From: Shimia sagamensis | GTDB taxonomy: Bacteria > Pseudomonadota > Alphaproteobacteria > Rhodobacterales > Rhodobacteraceae | Assembly (NCBI RefSeq): GCF_900182745.1 | Contig: NZ_FXTY01000007.1 | Location: 152,184 to 216,183 of the forward strand | Reading direction: 5' to 3' | DNA length: 64,000 bases | Shown: in pieces, positions 1 to 8,270 of the stretch | How the letters are laid out: each line of letters starts with the position of its first letter | Numbering within the stretch: position 1 is the stretch's first letter | Position numbers and translations under genes: made by a program | Notes under the pieces: generated by a model | Seen by the model: only the letters and a program-made list of their open reading frames with translations | The model's database searches: none | What the model was told of the DNA's origin: nothing

Positions 1-971
1 CGCGCGGCGGCAAAAGCGGTTTTGGCGGCAGCTTCATCGCCGCCCTCGTAACTCAACATGCGAATGTCACCCTGAACCTTGCCGTTTTGATCCAGGCTGA
101 GTCCCACAACTACGGTCACATCTGCGGCACGGGAGCCAACATCCACCACCCAACATTGCTGCACCGCCACGCGCAGCCCGTCTTTCTCACCACGGGTGAG
201 CGGCGGACCGGATGGGGCGGTTGGAGTTGACTCGGTTGGCGCTGCCGCTTCGGCCAGCGCAGCAGCGATGGCGTCTTCTGCCGGTGTTGGCTGTGGCTCC
301 GTCACATTTGGACGTAGGCGCGGACGCAACGAACGGGCGGGGGCCGCGCTGACCACCTCTTCCTGCTTAGGCTCGGTGGCAATTTCGGTGGAGGCTGCTT
401 CAGGCGCGGTGTCTTCTTTGACCTCTTCCGCCGCCGCGCCGGCCTCATCCGGCTTGGTGGCTTCTTGCAACGCGTCGGCAATGGCGGTGTCCGGATCCGG
501 CTGCGCCACAGGTTCCGGCGCAACACGTTCCACCGGTGCCGGGACGGGTTCGACCGGAGCATCCGGAATGATCACGGCCGTATCGGTCTCTGGTGTTGGC
601 AGTTGTGGAGTTGGTTCCAGGGCCACTTCCGGCTCAGGCGGTACAGACTCTGCAATATCTGCCACGTCTGGCACAATCTCCGGCTCGGCCGCAATTGGCT
701 CAATCGGTTCTGGTTGTGGCACTGGTGCATCTTCTGGGACCACCACCTCCGGCGCAGGTTCGGTTTCCTCTGGTGGCTGCGGCAAAGCAACCTCTGTGGA
801 AGTCTCGGGCGCCTGTTGGCTTTGGGTCAACGCATCAAACTCAGCCGTGGAAATCATCGCGACGTCCACCACCTCCATAGGCGGCGGATCGGAGTCAAAC
901 ACCCCGCCCAACAACACCCAGCCAATCAGGCCGGTGTGGGCAACGCCCGAGATATAATGCCCGATATGCAC
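1..971 (-). CDS. tolA: TolA, Tol-Pal envelope protein (C-terminal end outside window)
   Basis: TolA links the inner-membrane TolQR motor to Pal and TolB at the outer membrane during envelope constriction. Reading from 971 gives a protein starting MHIGHYISG, with one hydrophobic segment at about residues 10-25. A long Glu/Pro/Ala-rich linker follows, then the start of a TonB/TolA-like C-terminal domain (VQQCWVVDVG, then LDQNGKVQG). The frame is still open at base 1, so the gene is cut by the window edge. The start is a GTG 9 bases after the tolR stop, with no in-frame ATG near it. The N-terminus resembles Rhodobacterales TolA. The low-complexity linker makes other frames look open on both strands; these are shadows. 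Confidence 0.9.
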   Translation of the reverse strand, partial: MHIGHYISGVAHTGLIGWVLLGGVFDSDPPPMEVVDVAMISTAEFDALTQSQQAPETSTEVALPQPPEETEPAPEVVVPEDAPVPQPEPIEPIAAEPEIVPDVADIAESVPPEPEVALEPTPQLPTPETDTAVIIPDAPVEPVPAPVERVAPEPVAQPDPDTAIADALQEATKPDEAGAAAEEVKEDTAPEAASTEIATEPKQEEVVSAAPARSLRPRLRPNVTEPQPTPAEDAIAAALAEAAAPTESTPTAPSGPPLTRGEKDGLRVAVQQCWVVDVGSRAADVTVVVGLSLDQNGKVQGDIRMLSYEGGDEAAAKTAFAAA

Positions 972-980
972 GTGCGCGAC

Positions 981-1472
981 CTAGTTGTCCGTCCCGCTTG
1001 GGTCAGTACCATCCAATGCTGGACCGCCCATGTCGGTCACAAGGCCCACATCGTTAAAGCCACCCGCGTTCAAAGCGCCCATAACTTGCACCACCGCTTC
1101 GTAGGGAATTGCGCCATCCGCGCGCAGATACACGCGATCCGACTCACGCTCTGCCGCCACGGCGCGCAGCTTCGGAATCAGGTCTTCTGCAGCCACCGGT
1201 GTGGTCATAATTGTGATTCCAAGGTTTGCGTCAATTGTGATGGTCAATGGCTCTTCTTGTTCACCTGGCAGCGGGTTGGCTGCGGTTTTAGGTAATTCCA
1301 CTGGCACACCGACAGTCATCAGAGGCGCGGCAACCATGAAGATGATGAGCAACACCAGCATCACATCCACAAAGGGTGTGACGTTGATCTCGCTCATTGG
1401 CTGGCTGGAGCGGCGATTGCGGCGGCGGCGTTTGCCGCCTCCTCCGCCTGATTTCATGACACCGGCGCCCAT
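981..1472 (-). CDS. tolR: TolR, proton-channel subunit of the Tol-Pal motor
   Basis: The 163-residue ExbD/TolR-family protein works with TolQ as the proton-driven motor that energises TolA. A basic, Gly-rich N-terminus (KRRRRNRR) precedes the single transmembrane helix. This carries the conserved motif NVTPFVDVMLVLLIIFM, including the essential membrane Asp. A periplasmic domain follows (DRVYLRADGAIPYEAVVQVM). Its start lies 3 bases after the tolQ stop and its stop 9 bases before the tolA start, so the three genes form one operon. The membrane Asp contrasts with the Asn in the second ExbD at 54281. Confidence 0.96.
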   Translation of the reverse strand: MGAGVMKSGGGGGKRRRRNRRSSQPMSEINVTPFVDVMLVLLIIFMVAAPLMTVGVPVELPKTAANPLPGEQEEPLTITIDANLGITIMTTPVAAEDLIPKLRAVAAERESDRVYLRADGAIPYEAVVQVMGALNAGGFNDVGLVTDMGGPALDGTDPSGTDN

Positions 1473-1475
1473 GGA

Positions 1476-2153
1476 TCAGGCGTCCAGCTGGCGGCTAAGG
1501 ATGGTGGCGAACTCATCGGCGAAGGCTTCATAGCCTGACACGATGCGGTCGCTGTCCGCACTGAGTTTGTTGTAGAAAATCACCGCCGGAATAGCAGCCA
1601 AAAGGCCCAAACCGGTGGCGAGCAATGCCTCGGCAATGCCCGGCGCCACAACAGCGAGGTTGGTGTTTTGCTGTGCGGCAATCTCGATAAAGGCGTTCAT
1701 GATGCCCCAAACCGTGCCGAACAACCCAACAAATGGCGCTGTGGACCCAACGGTGGCGAGGATTGGCAGGCCATGTTGCAGCTCGTCGGCTTCTTTGGCA
1801 ATCGCCACATCCATCGAACGATCAATCCGGCTGGTGGCATTGGCAATCAACCCGCCATCTTGTCGGTGACTGCGCTGCCACTCGACCATGCCAGAGGCAA
1901 AGACGCGTGCGGATCGTCCTTTTGGTTCTGGCCCCATCTCCTCAAAGAGTTTGTCTAGCGGCTCACCAGACCAAAAAGACCGATCAAACCGGGCCGCCTC
2001 GCGGCGCGCCTTACGGTACATGATGTGTTTTTGGAAAATCACCGACCAAGACCAGAAGGATGCCACAATCAGCATCACCATCACCAGTTTTACGGTTAAA
2101 GTTGCGCGCGCAAAAAGTGCCCACATCGAGAAATCGACTGCTGCGTGTTCCAT
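1476..2153 (-). CDS. tolQ: TolQ, Tol-Pal motor subunit
   Basis: The 225-residue MotA/TolQ/ExbB-family inner-membrane protein forms the stator-like channel with TolR. It has three hydrophobic segments: residues about 15-37, and a pair in the C-terminal half containing GLFGTVWGIMNAF and ATGLGLLAAIPAV, the characteristic family motifs. The large cytoplasmic loop lies between helix 1 and helix 2. Length is typical. It sits between ybgC and tolR in the usual ybgC-tolQRA order. A weak purine-rich site (AGCAGG) precedes the ATG. Confidence 0.96.
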   Translation of the reverse strand: MEHAAVDFSMWALFARATLTVKLVMVMLIVASFWSWSVIFQKHIMYRKARREAARFDRSFWSGEPLDKLFEEMGPEPKGRSARVFASGMVEWQRSHRQDGGLIANATSRIDRSMDVAIAKEADELQHGLPILATVGSTAPFVGLFGTVWGIMNAFIEIAAQQNTNLAVVAPGIAEALLATGLGLLAAIPAVIFYNKLSADSDRIVSGYEAFADEFATILSRQLDA

Positions 2154-2265
2154 ATAGCCTGCTCTGCTCTGTGGCCCTCTGTCGGGGCCTTGTTTGCAAG
2201 CAAACGTAGACGGTTTCTACGGGGAAAGCTAATAAATTGGCGTCGCTCGCGGGAATTTGCCCGCT

Positions 2266-2652
2266 TTAGTGCACCATTTGGCGGATATTTGCCGGTAAAC
2301 GCACCGGTTGGCCCGTTTCGTTCATGCACACCACCGTGACCATCGCATGAAACAGCACTTCTTCGCCACGTTTCACGCGTTGTTCCATCACCAATCGCGC
2401 TGCGGTGACATTGGCTACCTCGGTCTCCACGGTCAGCAAATCGTCCAGCACCGCACTACCAAGATAGTCACACTCCACTCGGCGCACGGCAAACACAATG
2501 CCCTCTGCCTTCATTTCGTGTTGGTCCATGCCAATCTCGCGCACCCATTCGCTGCGGCCGCGCTCAATAAACTTGAGGTAGTTGGCATAGTACACAATGC
2601 CCGCCATGTCGGTGTCCTCATAGTAGACGCGGATCGGCAAGGTGTACGGCAT
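2266..2652 (-). CDS. ybgC: YbgC-type tol-pal-associated acyl-CoA thioesterase
   Basis: This is a hot-dog-fold thioesterase of about 128 residues, cytosolic, commonly the first gene of tol-pal operons. Visible family features are YYEDTDMAGIVYYANYLKF near the N-terminus (the catalytic Asp is in YEDTD) and FIERGRSEW directly after it. A longer frame would start 7 codons upstream, but AGGAGA sits just ahead of the MPYTLPIRV Met, so I place the start at 2652. The acyl-CoA substrate cannot be told from sequence. About 110 bases separate it from tolQ, so tolQRA may also have its own promoter. Confidence 0.9.
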   Translation of the reverse strand: MPYTLPIRVYYEDTDMAGIVYYANYLKFIERGRSEWVREIGMDQHEMKAEGIVFAVRRVECDYLGSAVLDDLLTVETEVANVTAARLVMEQRVKRGEEVLFHAMVTVVCMNETGQPVRLPANIRQMVH

Positions 2653-2696
2653 TGGCGGTTCTCCTAAACTCATCTTGAGATAGGCGTAGGGGGAAA

Positions 2697-2711
2697 TTGC
2701 CCCTTGGGCAA
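2697..2711 (-). terminator. Short hairpin after the mscS-like gene, weak terminator candidate
   Basis: TTGCCC/GGGCAA form a 6-bp stem with a 3-base loop, 9 bases past the stop of the MscS-like gene. On the minus strand it is followed by only TTT and then C residues, so it is a weak intrinsic terminator at best. Confidence 0.3.
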
Positions 2712-2719
2712 CATTGTTT

Positions 2720-4006
2720 TTATTCGCTCACAACTGGGATCAAATGCACGTCGCGCTGCGGGAAAGGGATCGAGATGCCTTCGGCGTCAAAGCGCTCCTT
2801 AACCTGTCCTGTAAGCCCCCAATAGACGTCCCAATAGTCTTCCGTGGCAACCCAAGGGCGGCAGAACAAATTGACCGAACTGTCGCCCAATTCACCCACA
2901 AAAATCTCCGTAGCGGGATCTTTGAGACAGCGTGGATCAGCCGCGACCAAGGTTTTAAGCACCTCAATGGCCTGCGGCGCATTATCGGAATAGGCAATGC
3001 CAAACACCAAATCCACACGCCGGGTTTGTGCCGCGCTGACATTGGTGATCACGTCGCCCCAGATTTTGGAGTTGGGCACCACAATGATCTGATTGTCGAA
3101 GGTGCGGATTTGAGTAGAGACCACTGACATATCATCGACCACGCCACTTGCGCCGGAGACCTCTATGTAGTCGCCCGTGTCAAACGGCTTGAGCACCATA
3201 ATCATCAACCCGCTGGCCAGATTGCCAAGCGTATCCTGCAAGGCAAAGCCAAGGATAAAGCTCAACCCGCCAAAAACCGCAAACAAAGGCGTGACATTCA
3301 CGCCCGCTACGCCCAAAGCGACCATCAAGCCAACCACCACTGTGATCCAATAGACCACCGTAAGCACAAATCCCTGCAACAGCTTGGACATCGCTGGCAG
3401 GCGGTTCAACCCGCGCGCCGCTAGTTTGCGCACAAAGCGGGCAATGAACAGAAGAACACATAAAGCCACTAAGAACACGGCGACTTGCAGCAATAATCCA
3501 AGCCCACCATCGCGCGACCCCAGCCAACCCACCGCAATTGCAGCCATGGTGCGGGCATCAGTGGCTTTGAGTGTTGCCGATGCCATGGCATTCAGAAACT
3601 TTTGGTGCGGGGCAATGTCGTCTGGTGCCCCCCCTTTTGCTGTCCAATTGGATAAGACAGCTTTGTAGTTCGCCGCCACCCGCGCCTGTTCTTCGGAGAT
3701 GCTCGCCACCTGGCGTCGTGTCGCCTCGGCAGCGTCTCCTGATAAACCCTCCAGCGTGAGGTTCAGATCGATGAACTTGGCCATCGAATTCGAAGTGTGT
3801 CCCTGCCAAACATCAGCCAACTCTGCCAATTGAGATGTGGTCAACGGGACAACATAAAGCTCTAGACTAGATGTGGGCACTTCCAGGGCACTGGCCTTGG
3901 CCATCATCTCATCTGACGATGCCTGCGCCATCACAGCCCACGCGCCTAGAACAAAGCACATGGCTAGACCGGCGAAAAGGCCAATGGGTTTCTGCAATCT
4001 TTTCAT
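2720..4006 (-). CDS. MscS-family mechanosensitive ion channel
   Basis: This 428-residue inner-membrane channel probably releases solutes on hypo-osmotic shock. It has an N-terminal signal/first hydrophobic segment (residues about 7-27), then a periplasmic region of about 130 residues. Several membrane helices and the MscS pore and beta domain follow: FGGLSFILGFALQDTLGNLASG, here GLSFILGFALQDTLGNLA, then DTGDYIEVSGASGVVDDMS. The family C-terminal domain contains PFPQRDVHLI. The ATG at 4006 has TTGAGG upstream. A longer frame from a TTG at 4054 would begin inside the perfect hairpin at 4049-4090 and is unlikely. It is probably a single-gene unit. Confidence 0.93.
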   Translation of the reverse strand: MKRLQKPIGLFAGLAMCFVLGAWAVMAQASSDEMMAKASALEVPTSSLELYVVPLTTSQLAELADVWQGHTSNSMAKFIDLNLTLEGLSGDAAEATRRQVASISEEQARVAANYKAVLSNWTAKGGAPDDIAPHQKFLNAMASATLKATDARTMAAIAVGWLGSRDGGLGLLLQVAVFLVALCVLLFIARFVRKLAARGLNRLPAMSKLLQGFVLTVVYWITVVVGLMVALGVAGVNVTPLFAVFGGLSFILGFALQDTLGNLASGLMIMVLKPFDTGDYIEVSGASGVVDDMSVVSTQIRTFDNQIIVVPNSKIWGDVITNVSAAQTRRVDLVFGIAYSDNAPQAIEVLKTLVAADPRCLKDPATEIFVGELGDSSVNLFCRPWVATEDYWDVYWGLTGQVKERFDAEGISIPFPQRDVHLIPVVSE

Positions 4007-4048
4007 ATCAAAAGCCTCAAAAAATGCGGGAAGCTTCGGACACTGTTC

Positions 4049-4090
4049 CGGCAAGCGGTCAAAAACTCAAGGTTTTTTGACCGCTTGCCG
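4049..4090 (-). terminator. Perfect 16-bp inverted repeat, likely intrinsic terminator
   Basis: Arms at 4049-4064 and 4075-4090 are exactly complementary over 16 bp, with a 10-base loop. Each arm includes AAAA/TTTT at the loop side. It lies 12 bases beyond the stop of the CDGSH/glutamate-synthase gene and ahead of the mscS start, so it should separate the two transcription units. No long U-run follows the stem, so the claim rests on stem strength and position. Confidence 0.65.
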
Positions 4091-4102
4091 TTAGATCAAT
4101 GC

Positions 4103-5635
4103 TTAACCCCCAACGCCGGCAAAACGTACGCCGCTCAGATCCGCCATCTCGCGTTTCCACGTGGTGATGTCATCGGCGTTCAAGTCAGACAGGTTGCTGT
4201 GTCCACAAGCCCGCGCCAGCACCTGCATCAGCTCCACACTGGCGCCAAAGTAGCGCGCCAGTTTTTCCGCACCAATCTGCACATCCAGTTTTTTGCGCAG
4301 TTCCGGCTTTTGCGTCGCGATGCCCACCGGACAGTTGTTGGAGTTGCACATGCGCGCCGCGATACAGCCGACCGCCTGCATGGCTGAGTTCGACACCGCG
4401 ACGGCATCCGCGCCCAGCGCCATGGCTTTGACAAAGTCCTCCGCCACGCGCAAACCACCCGTAATTACCAGCGAAACCTCATCACCGGTTTTGGCATTCA
4501 GATGCTTGCGTGCCCGCGCCAGGGCCGGAATGGTTGGCACTGATATGTGATCGCGGAAAATCAACGGTGCCGCGCCGGTGCCGCCACCACGACCATCGAG
4601 GATGATATAGTCAGCCCCTGCTTCGAGCGCGAAGTCGATGTCTGCCTCGATGTGGTTGGCCGAGAGTTTGAAGCCAATTGGAATGCCACCGGAGCGTTCC
4701 CGCACCTCATCGGCAATGCGGGCAAAGTCCTGTGGCGTATGCAGCTCCGGGAAAGTTGACGGCGACACCGCGCTGTGGCCTGGCTCCAGTCCGCGCACCT
4801 CGGCAATTTTGCCCTGCACCTTTTCGCCGGGAAGATGCCCGCCTGTGCCGGTTTTGGCGCCTTGCCCACCTTTGAAGTGAAAGGCTTGCACCCGTTCCAC
4901 CAGCTCCGGTTTCCAGCCAAACTGCGCAGAAGCCAGCTCATAGAAATATCGCGAGTTTTCCGCCTGCTCCTCGGGCAACATACCACCTTCGCCAGAACAG
5001 ATCCCCGTGCCTGCCAGCTCTGCGCCACGTGCAAGTGCGGTTTTGGCCTCTTCGGAAAGTGCGCCGTAGCTCATGTCAGAGACAAACAGCGGAATGTCCA
5101 ACTGCAACGGCTTGGCCGCACGCGGGCCAATCACCACGGAGGTATCGACTGCTGCATTGTCTAGAAGCGGCTTGCGCGCCACCTGGGCGGGCAGGATCTG
5201 AATGTCATCCCATTGCGGCAGGTCTTTGCGCGGCACGCCCATGGAACCCATTTCTCCGTGATGACCCAACTTGCTCAGCCCATCGCGTGCAAGTTCGTGA
5301 ATGCGTGCCACGGTGGGTTCTTCAGGTGTCGGCACCGCTTGCGGTATCTCCGATTGCGGCTTGGGCGCGGGATCGCCCGGCTTGGCATCCGTGATCCGGG
5401 TATGGGCGCCGTCGCAAAACGGCGCATTGGCGCTGGCCTTGCATTGGCACAAAAACGCATCACCACTTTTTTCGGCAGTGAATTTCTGCGGTTTCATCTC
5501 TGTGCCGGCATGACTGCCGTCACAAAACGGTTGGGTCTTGGACCTCCCGCAGCTGCACCAGAAATAGGTTTTGCCGTCTTCCAGCTCCACTTTGACGGGT
5601 CGGGTCGCCGCAATGATGGGCACATCACCTGCCAT
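4103..5635 (-). CDS. Two CDGSH iron-sulfur motifs fused to an FMN glutamate-synthase-like domain
   Basis: This 510-residue protein has two parts. Residues about 25-85 hold two CDGSH-type [2Fe-2S] motifs: CSCGRSKTQPFCDGSH and CQCKASANAPFCDGAH. The rest is the FMN-binding synthase domain of glutamate synthase (GltB domain 2), with GGQGAKTGTGGHLPG, DGRGGGTGAAP and the cluster-binding Cys spacing CIAARMCNSNNCPVGIATQ. There is no glutamine amidotransferase domain, so it is not a full GOGAT; the family is known as FMN-binding glutamate synthase family proteins. The reaction is unknown. The start is the ATG at 5635, preceded by AAGGAG; an upstream in-frame Met lacks such a site. It seems to be transcribed alone and ended by the hairpin at 4049-4090. 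Confidence 0.88.
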   Translation of the reverse strand: MAGDVPIIAATRPVKVELEDGKTYFWCSCGRSKTQPFCDGSHAGTEMKPQKFTAEKSGDAFLCQCKASANAPFCDGAHTRITDAKPGDPAPKPQSEIPQAVPTPEEPTVARIHELARDGLSKLGHHGEMGSMGVPRKDLPQWDDIQILPAQVARKPLLDNAAVDTSVVIGPRAAKPLQLDIPLFVSDMSYGALSEEAKTALARGAELAGTGICSGEGGMLPEEQAENSRYFYELASAQFGWKPELVERVQAFHFKGGQGAKTGTGGHLPGEKVQGKIAEVRGLEPGHSAVSPSTFPELHTPQDFARIADEVRERSGGIPIGFKLSANHIEADIDFALEAGADYIILDGRGGGTGAAPLIFRDHISVPTIPALARARKHLNAKTGDEVSLVITGGLRVAEDFVKAMALGADAVAVSNSAMQAVGCIAARMCNSNNCPVGIATQKPELRKKLDVQIGAEKLARYFGASVELMQVLARACGHSNLSDLNADDITTWKREMADLSGVRFAGVGG

Positions 5636-5779
5636 GTCACACTCCTTGTTCACGTTTGGCTACGCAAACAGAGTGCCTCAAACGGTGCAACAAACAAACA
5701 GGAGGGAATGCACACAGAGCTCCGCACCTATGCACATGACAAGGTGCCTTACGCAGGACACCGTGCGTTTATGCAGGAT

Positions 5780-6406
5780 TTAATCCAATCGCAGCCGCGC
5801 AAACAGACGCAGCGCGTGGCTAGCATCTTCCGCTGCCACCGGCATCATCCGGTCATAGGCGGCGGCTATCACTGCCGCGATCTCCGGGCGCAACACCGTG
5901 GCCCCGCTGTCTGGCACAACAGCCAACGGTGAGGTGTCCGCGAACGCTTTTGGCCCCCAGGTCACAATAGTCTGTACAGCCTCACCCAATGCCAAGGCTT
6001 CGGCGGGGATTTGGGACATAGCTTCATTCATACGCAGAAATACAAACGCCGCCTGGATGCTGCCATCATTGTCAAAGCGGAACCCACGGTATTGGGTGGC
6101 ATCCGCCTTTTGCAATCGGCCAACCAAAGCTGTCAGATCGGGAATAAGGCGCTCTAGGTCCGGCACCTCCAAAAGCTCCTCCCATTCGCGAAAGAAGAAA
6201 ATCATCAGGTTGCTGCCAAGTTCCGGATCGGTCTCTGCCATCTGGTGACCAACCAAGGTGGCCACCGCTTCCAGCGCGCCTTTGACAATTTCCAGCGTCG
6301 CGTCCTCAACTCCGAACACCACTGGCGAAATCGGGCGCCCCCAACGGGCAAATCCATAGCTGCCATCGTGGCGGGTGAAGAGAGATTCAACGTCCTGCGG
6401 TGTCAT
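5780..6406 (-). CDS. Conserved-looking hypothetical protein after the sugar operon
   Basis: This 208-residue soluble protein is not recognised. It has no signal peptide or membrane segment and is rich in Ala, Glu and Asp. Aromatic stretches such as GSYGFARWGRP near the N-terminus and MIFFFREWEELL near the middle suggest a folded domain. AGGAG lies 6 bases before the ATG. It follows the PfkB kinase gene by 58 bases on the same strand, so it may be the third gene of the lyxose isomerase/kinase operon. Codon use is like its neighbours and it is clearly coding. No function is proposed. Confidence 0.75.
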   Translation of the reverse strand: MTPQDVESLFTRHDGSYGFARWGRPISPVVFGVEDATLEIVKGALEAVATLVGHQMAETDPELGSNLMIFFFREWEELLEVPDLERLIPDLTALVGRLQKADATQYRGFRFDNDGSIQAAFVFLRMNEAMSQIPAEALALGEAVQTIVTWGPKAFADTSPLAVVPDSGATVLRPEIAAVIAAAYDRMMPVAAEDASHALRLFARLRLD

Positions 6407-6464
6407 ATCGGGCTCCTGTCAGATCGCCCGCTATGTGCCGCCAAGCCAGACCTAAAGCAAGCCC

Positions 6465-7394
6465 TTAGGCCAATTCACTGGCCCAAGGTGGGTTGGCCCC
6501 GGCCCGCGATACGGTCACGCCCGCCACTTTGGCGCCATAGGCCAGCGCGGCAGCGGCATCCTCCACCGACAGTTCCCGCACTTTGGCTTTGGTCAACATG
6601 CCCAGCTCTGCCAGCTTGGCCAGAACACCCGCATTAAACGTGTCGCCCGCGCCGACAGTATCAACCACCTCAGCCTTTTCAGCCGCCACGATCAGCTTGT
6701 GGCCACTTGCCAGATAGCCATCCGCGCCTTCGCCACCACGGGTCACCAAAACCAAGGCCGGCCCCTGCTCGGTCAGCTGCATCGCACGCGCATCAAGTGT
6801 GTCGCCTTCCGGCACCAGCCATTCAAGGTCTTCATCAGACACTTTCACAATGTCCGCCTTGGCAAACATACGCGCCAATCGGGCTCGGTAGGTCTTCTCG
6901 TTGGCAATGAAGCCGGGGCGAATGTTCGGGTCCACCATCACCGCGCGTCCAGCGCCCTCGCGTTCCAGTAGTTCAGCGTATGTGTCTGCGCAGGGCTCCA
7001 CCGCAAGGCTAATCCCGCCAAAAAACAATGCTTTGACCTTTGGCTCCACAGACACCAGATCGGCAGGTTGGATCATGCGACCAGCGGTGTTTTCGTCATA
7101 AAACGAATACGTTGCCTGTCCGCTACTGAGATGTACAAAGGCCATGGTTGAGGGGCGTTTGGCACGGATCAGTGCGGAAGTGCTAACATTGCTAGCCACC
7201 AGTTCGGTCATCAGAATATCGCCAAAACTGTCCGTGGAAATTCCGCTGACCAAGCCAACACGCGCACCCAAACGGCCCAACGCCACGGCGGTGTTGAACA
7301 CCGCCCCCCCTGCATGGGGTACAAATCCCGTGCCGCCCTCAACGGTCTCGCGGGGGATCATATCAATCAGCGCTTCGCCACAACACAGGATCAT
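6465..7394 (-). CDS. PfkB-family sugar kinase, fructokinase-like
   Basis: This 309-residue cytosolic kinase would transfer phosphate from ATP to a sugar. PfkB features are the N-terminal CCGEALIDMIPRE, the glycine-rich substrate motif HAGGAVFNTAVALGRLG (signature 1) and DTVGAGDTFNAGVL near the C-terminus (signature 2, with the catalytic Asp of GAGD). The N-terminus is fructokinase-like. It lies 10 bases downstream of the D-lyxose isomerase gene, so the pair could convert lyxose or mannose to a ketose and phosphorylate it. GAGGAGG precedes the ATG. The exact sugar is inferred from context only. Confidence 0.85.
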   Translation of the reverse strand: MILCCGEALIDMIPRETVEGGTGFVPHAGGAVFNTAVALGRLGARVGLVSGISTDSFGDILMTELVASNVSTSALIRAKRPSTMAFVHLSSGQATYSFYDENTAGRMIQPADLVSVEPKVKALFFGGISLAVEPCADTYAELLEREGAGRAVMVDPNIRPGFIANEKTYRARLARMFAKADIVKVSDEDLEWLVPEGDTLDARAMQLTEQGPALVLVTRGGEGADGYLASGHKLIVAAEKAEVVDTVGAGDTFNAGVLAKLAELGMLTKAKVRELSVEDAAAALAYGAKVAGVTVSRAGANPPWASELA

Positions 7395-7404
7395 AGGAGC
7401 CTCC

Positions 7405-8091
7405 TCAGGTCAGCCATTTGGCGTAATCACTCACCAACAGGTGGGTGGGCGCGACATCTTCTTCAATCTCGGCAAACCGGCCAATCGGCTCGCGGAAGAT
7501 ATTGTCTGTTTCATCATCGTTCACGGTGGAGACCTCGCCAATCAGCACGTCGCCGCCCTCCCCCCAAAACGCGTGCCAGTCCCCCGGCATCAGCGTCAGG
7601 CTTTCGCCCGGTGCAAACTTGAGCTTCTCCCCCGGCGCAAATTCACGCGGAATGCCATCACACATCACCATGCCACCGCGGTCCTCGGCAAAGTTACCTT
7701 CGTCATCAGAGCCAAACAGCTCCACAATCATAGTGGCCCCGCCACGGTTAATAATGTCTTCCGCTTTGATCACATGGGTGTGCATTGGCGAGAGCTGATC
7801 CCGACGCGAGATCAACAGCTTTTCTGCGTAGCACATACCGCCGCCCCGCTGCAGATCGGCCAGACGCCCGTTGCGCAGAGTGAACAAGAACAACCCCATC
7901 TCGTCAAACCGGCCCGCACCATAGTCGGTGATGTCCCAACCACAGCGAGCCTGAATCAAGGCCTCGGCCTCTTTGGCGCGCGCTTTGAACTCCTCCGGCG
8001 TCCAATAGGCAAACGGAGGCAGTTTAAAACCGTAGGAGCGGATCATATCGTCCGCAGACGCCATGATGTCGTTGATGGTAGAGCGTTTCAT
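7405..8091 (-). CDS. D-lyxose ketol-isomerase family protein
   Basis: This 228-residue cupin-fold isomerase matches the D-lyxose isomerase family (EC 5.3.1.15), which interconverts D-lyxose and D-xylulose and often also D-mannose and D-fructose. Metal ligands expected for the fold are visible in SPMHTHVIKAED (His-x-His and Glu) and in PGDWHAFWG (the later His). Length is typical. GGGAG precedes the ATG. It is the first gene of a minus-strand operon with a PfkB kinase, and a LacI-type operator lies 36 bases upstream of the start. Confidence 0.87.
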   Translation of the reverse strand: MKRSTINDIMASADDMIRSYGFKLPPFAYWTPEEFKARAKEAEALIQARCGWDITDYGAGRFDEMGLFLFTLRNGRLADLQRGGGMCYAEKLLISRRDQLSPMHTHVIKAEDIINRGGATMIVELFGSDDEGNFAEDRGGMVMCDGIPREFAPGEKLKFAPGESLTLMPGDWHAFWGEGGDVLIGEVSTVNDDETDNIFREPIGRFAEIEEDVAPTHLLVSDYAKWLT

Positions 8092-8127
8092 TTCTGTCTC
8101 CCAAAGCCGCCAGAGATCACGCGACCT

Positions 8128-8137
8128 TTAGCGCTAA
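8128..8137 (-). promoter_or_regulatory. LacI-family operator half-symmetric palindrome TTAGCGCTAA
   Basis: TTAGCGCTAA is a perfect 10-bp palindrome with the central CG step typical of LacI/GalR-family operators. It is centred about 40 bases before the lyxose isomerase ATG, where a repressor would block transcription. No LacI-type regulator gene is in the window. The match is to the general family consensus; the regulator is inferred. Confidence 0.6.
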
Positions 8138-8230
8138 CAAATTCACCCCCTCCCTAAGCCACCCAATGGCTTTGGAGCAATGAAAAAGGGCTAGGAGGGC
8201 AAAAAATGCTTCGAAATCGCGCCCAAAGAC

Positions 8231-8264
8231 AAAAAGAGCCCTCGTGCAAAAAGTGCGAGGGCTC
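8231..8264 (-). terminator. Intrinsic terminator after the SDR gene
   Basis: On the minus strand GAGCCCTCG and CGAGGGCTC form a 9-bp GC-rich stem around an 11-base loop, followed at once by TTTTT. It starts 7 bases beyond the stop of the short-chain dehydrogenase gene. It also insulates the lyxose isomerase promoter that lies downstream. Confidence 0.85.
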
Positions 8265-8270
8265 CTTGCC

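Noticed and set aside
465..1295. Plus-strand open frames over tolA and tolR
   Set aside because: They mirror the Pro/Glu-rich TolA linker, have strange Cys/Arg/His content and no ribosome site.
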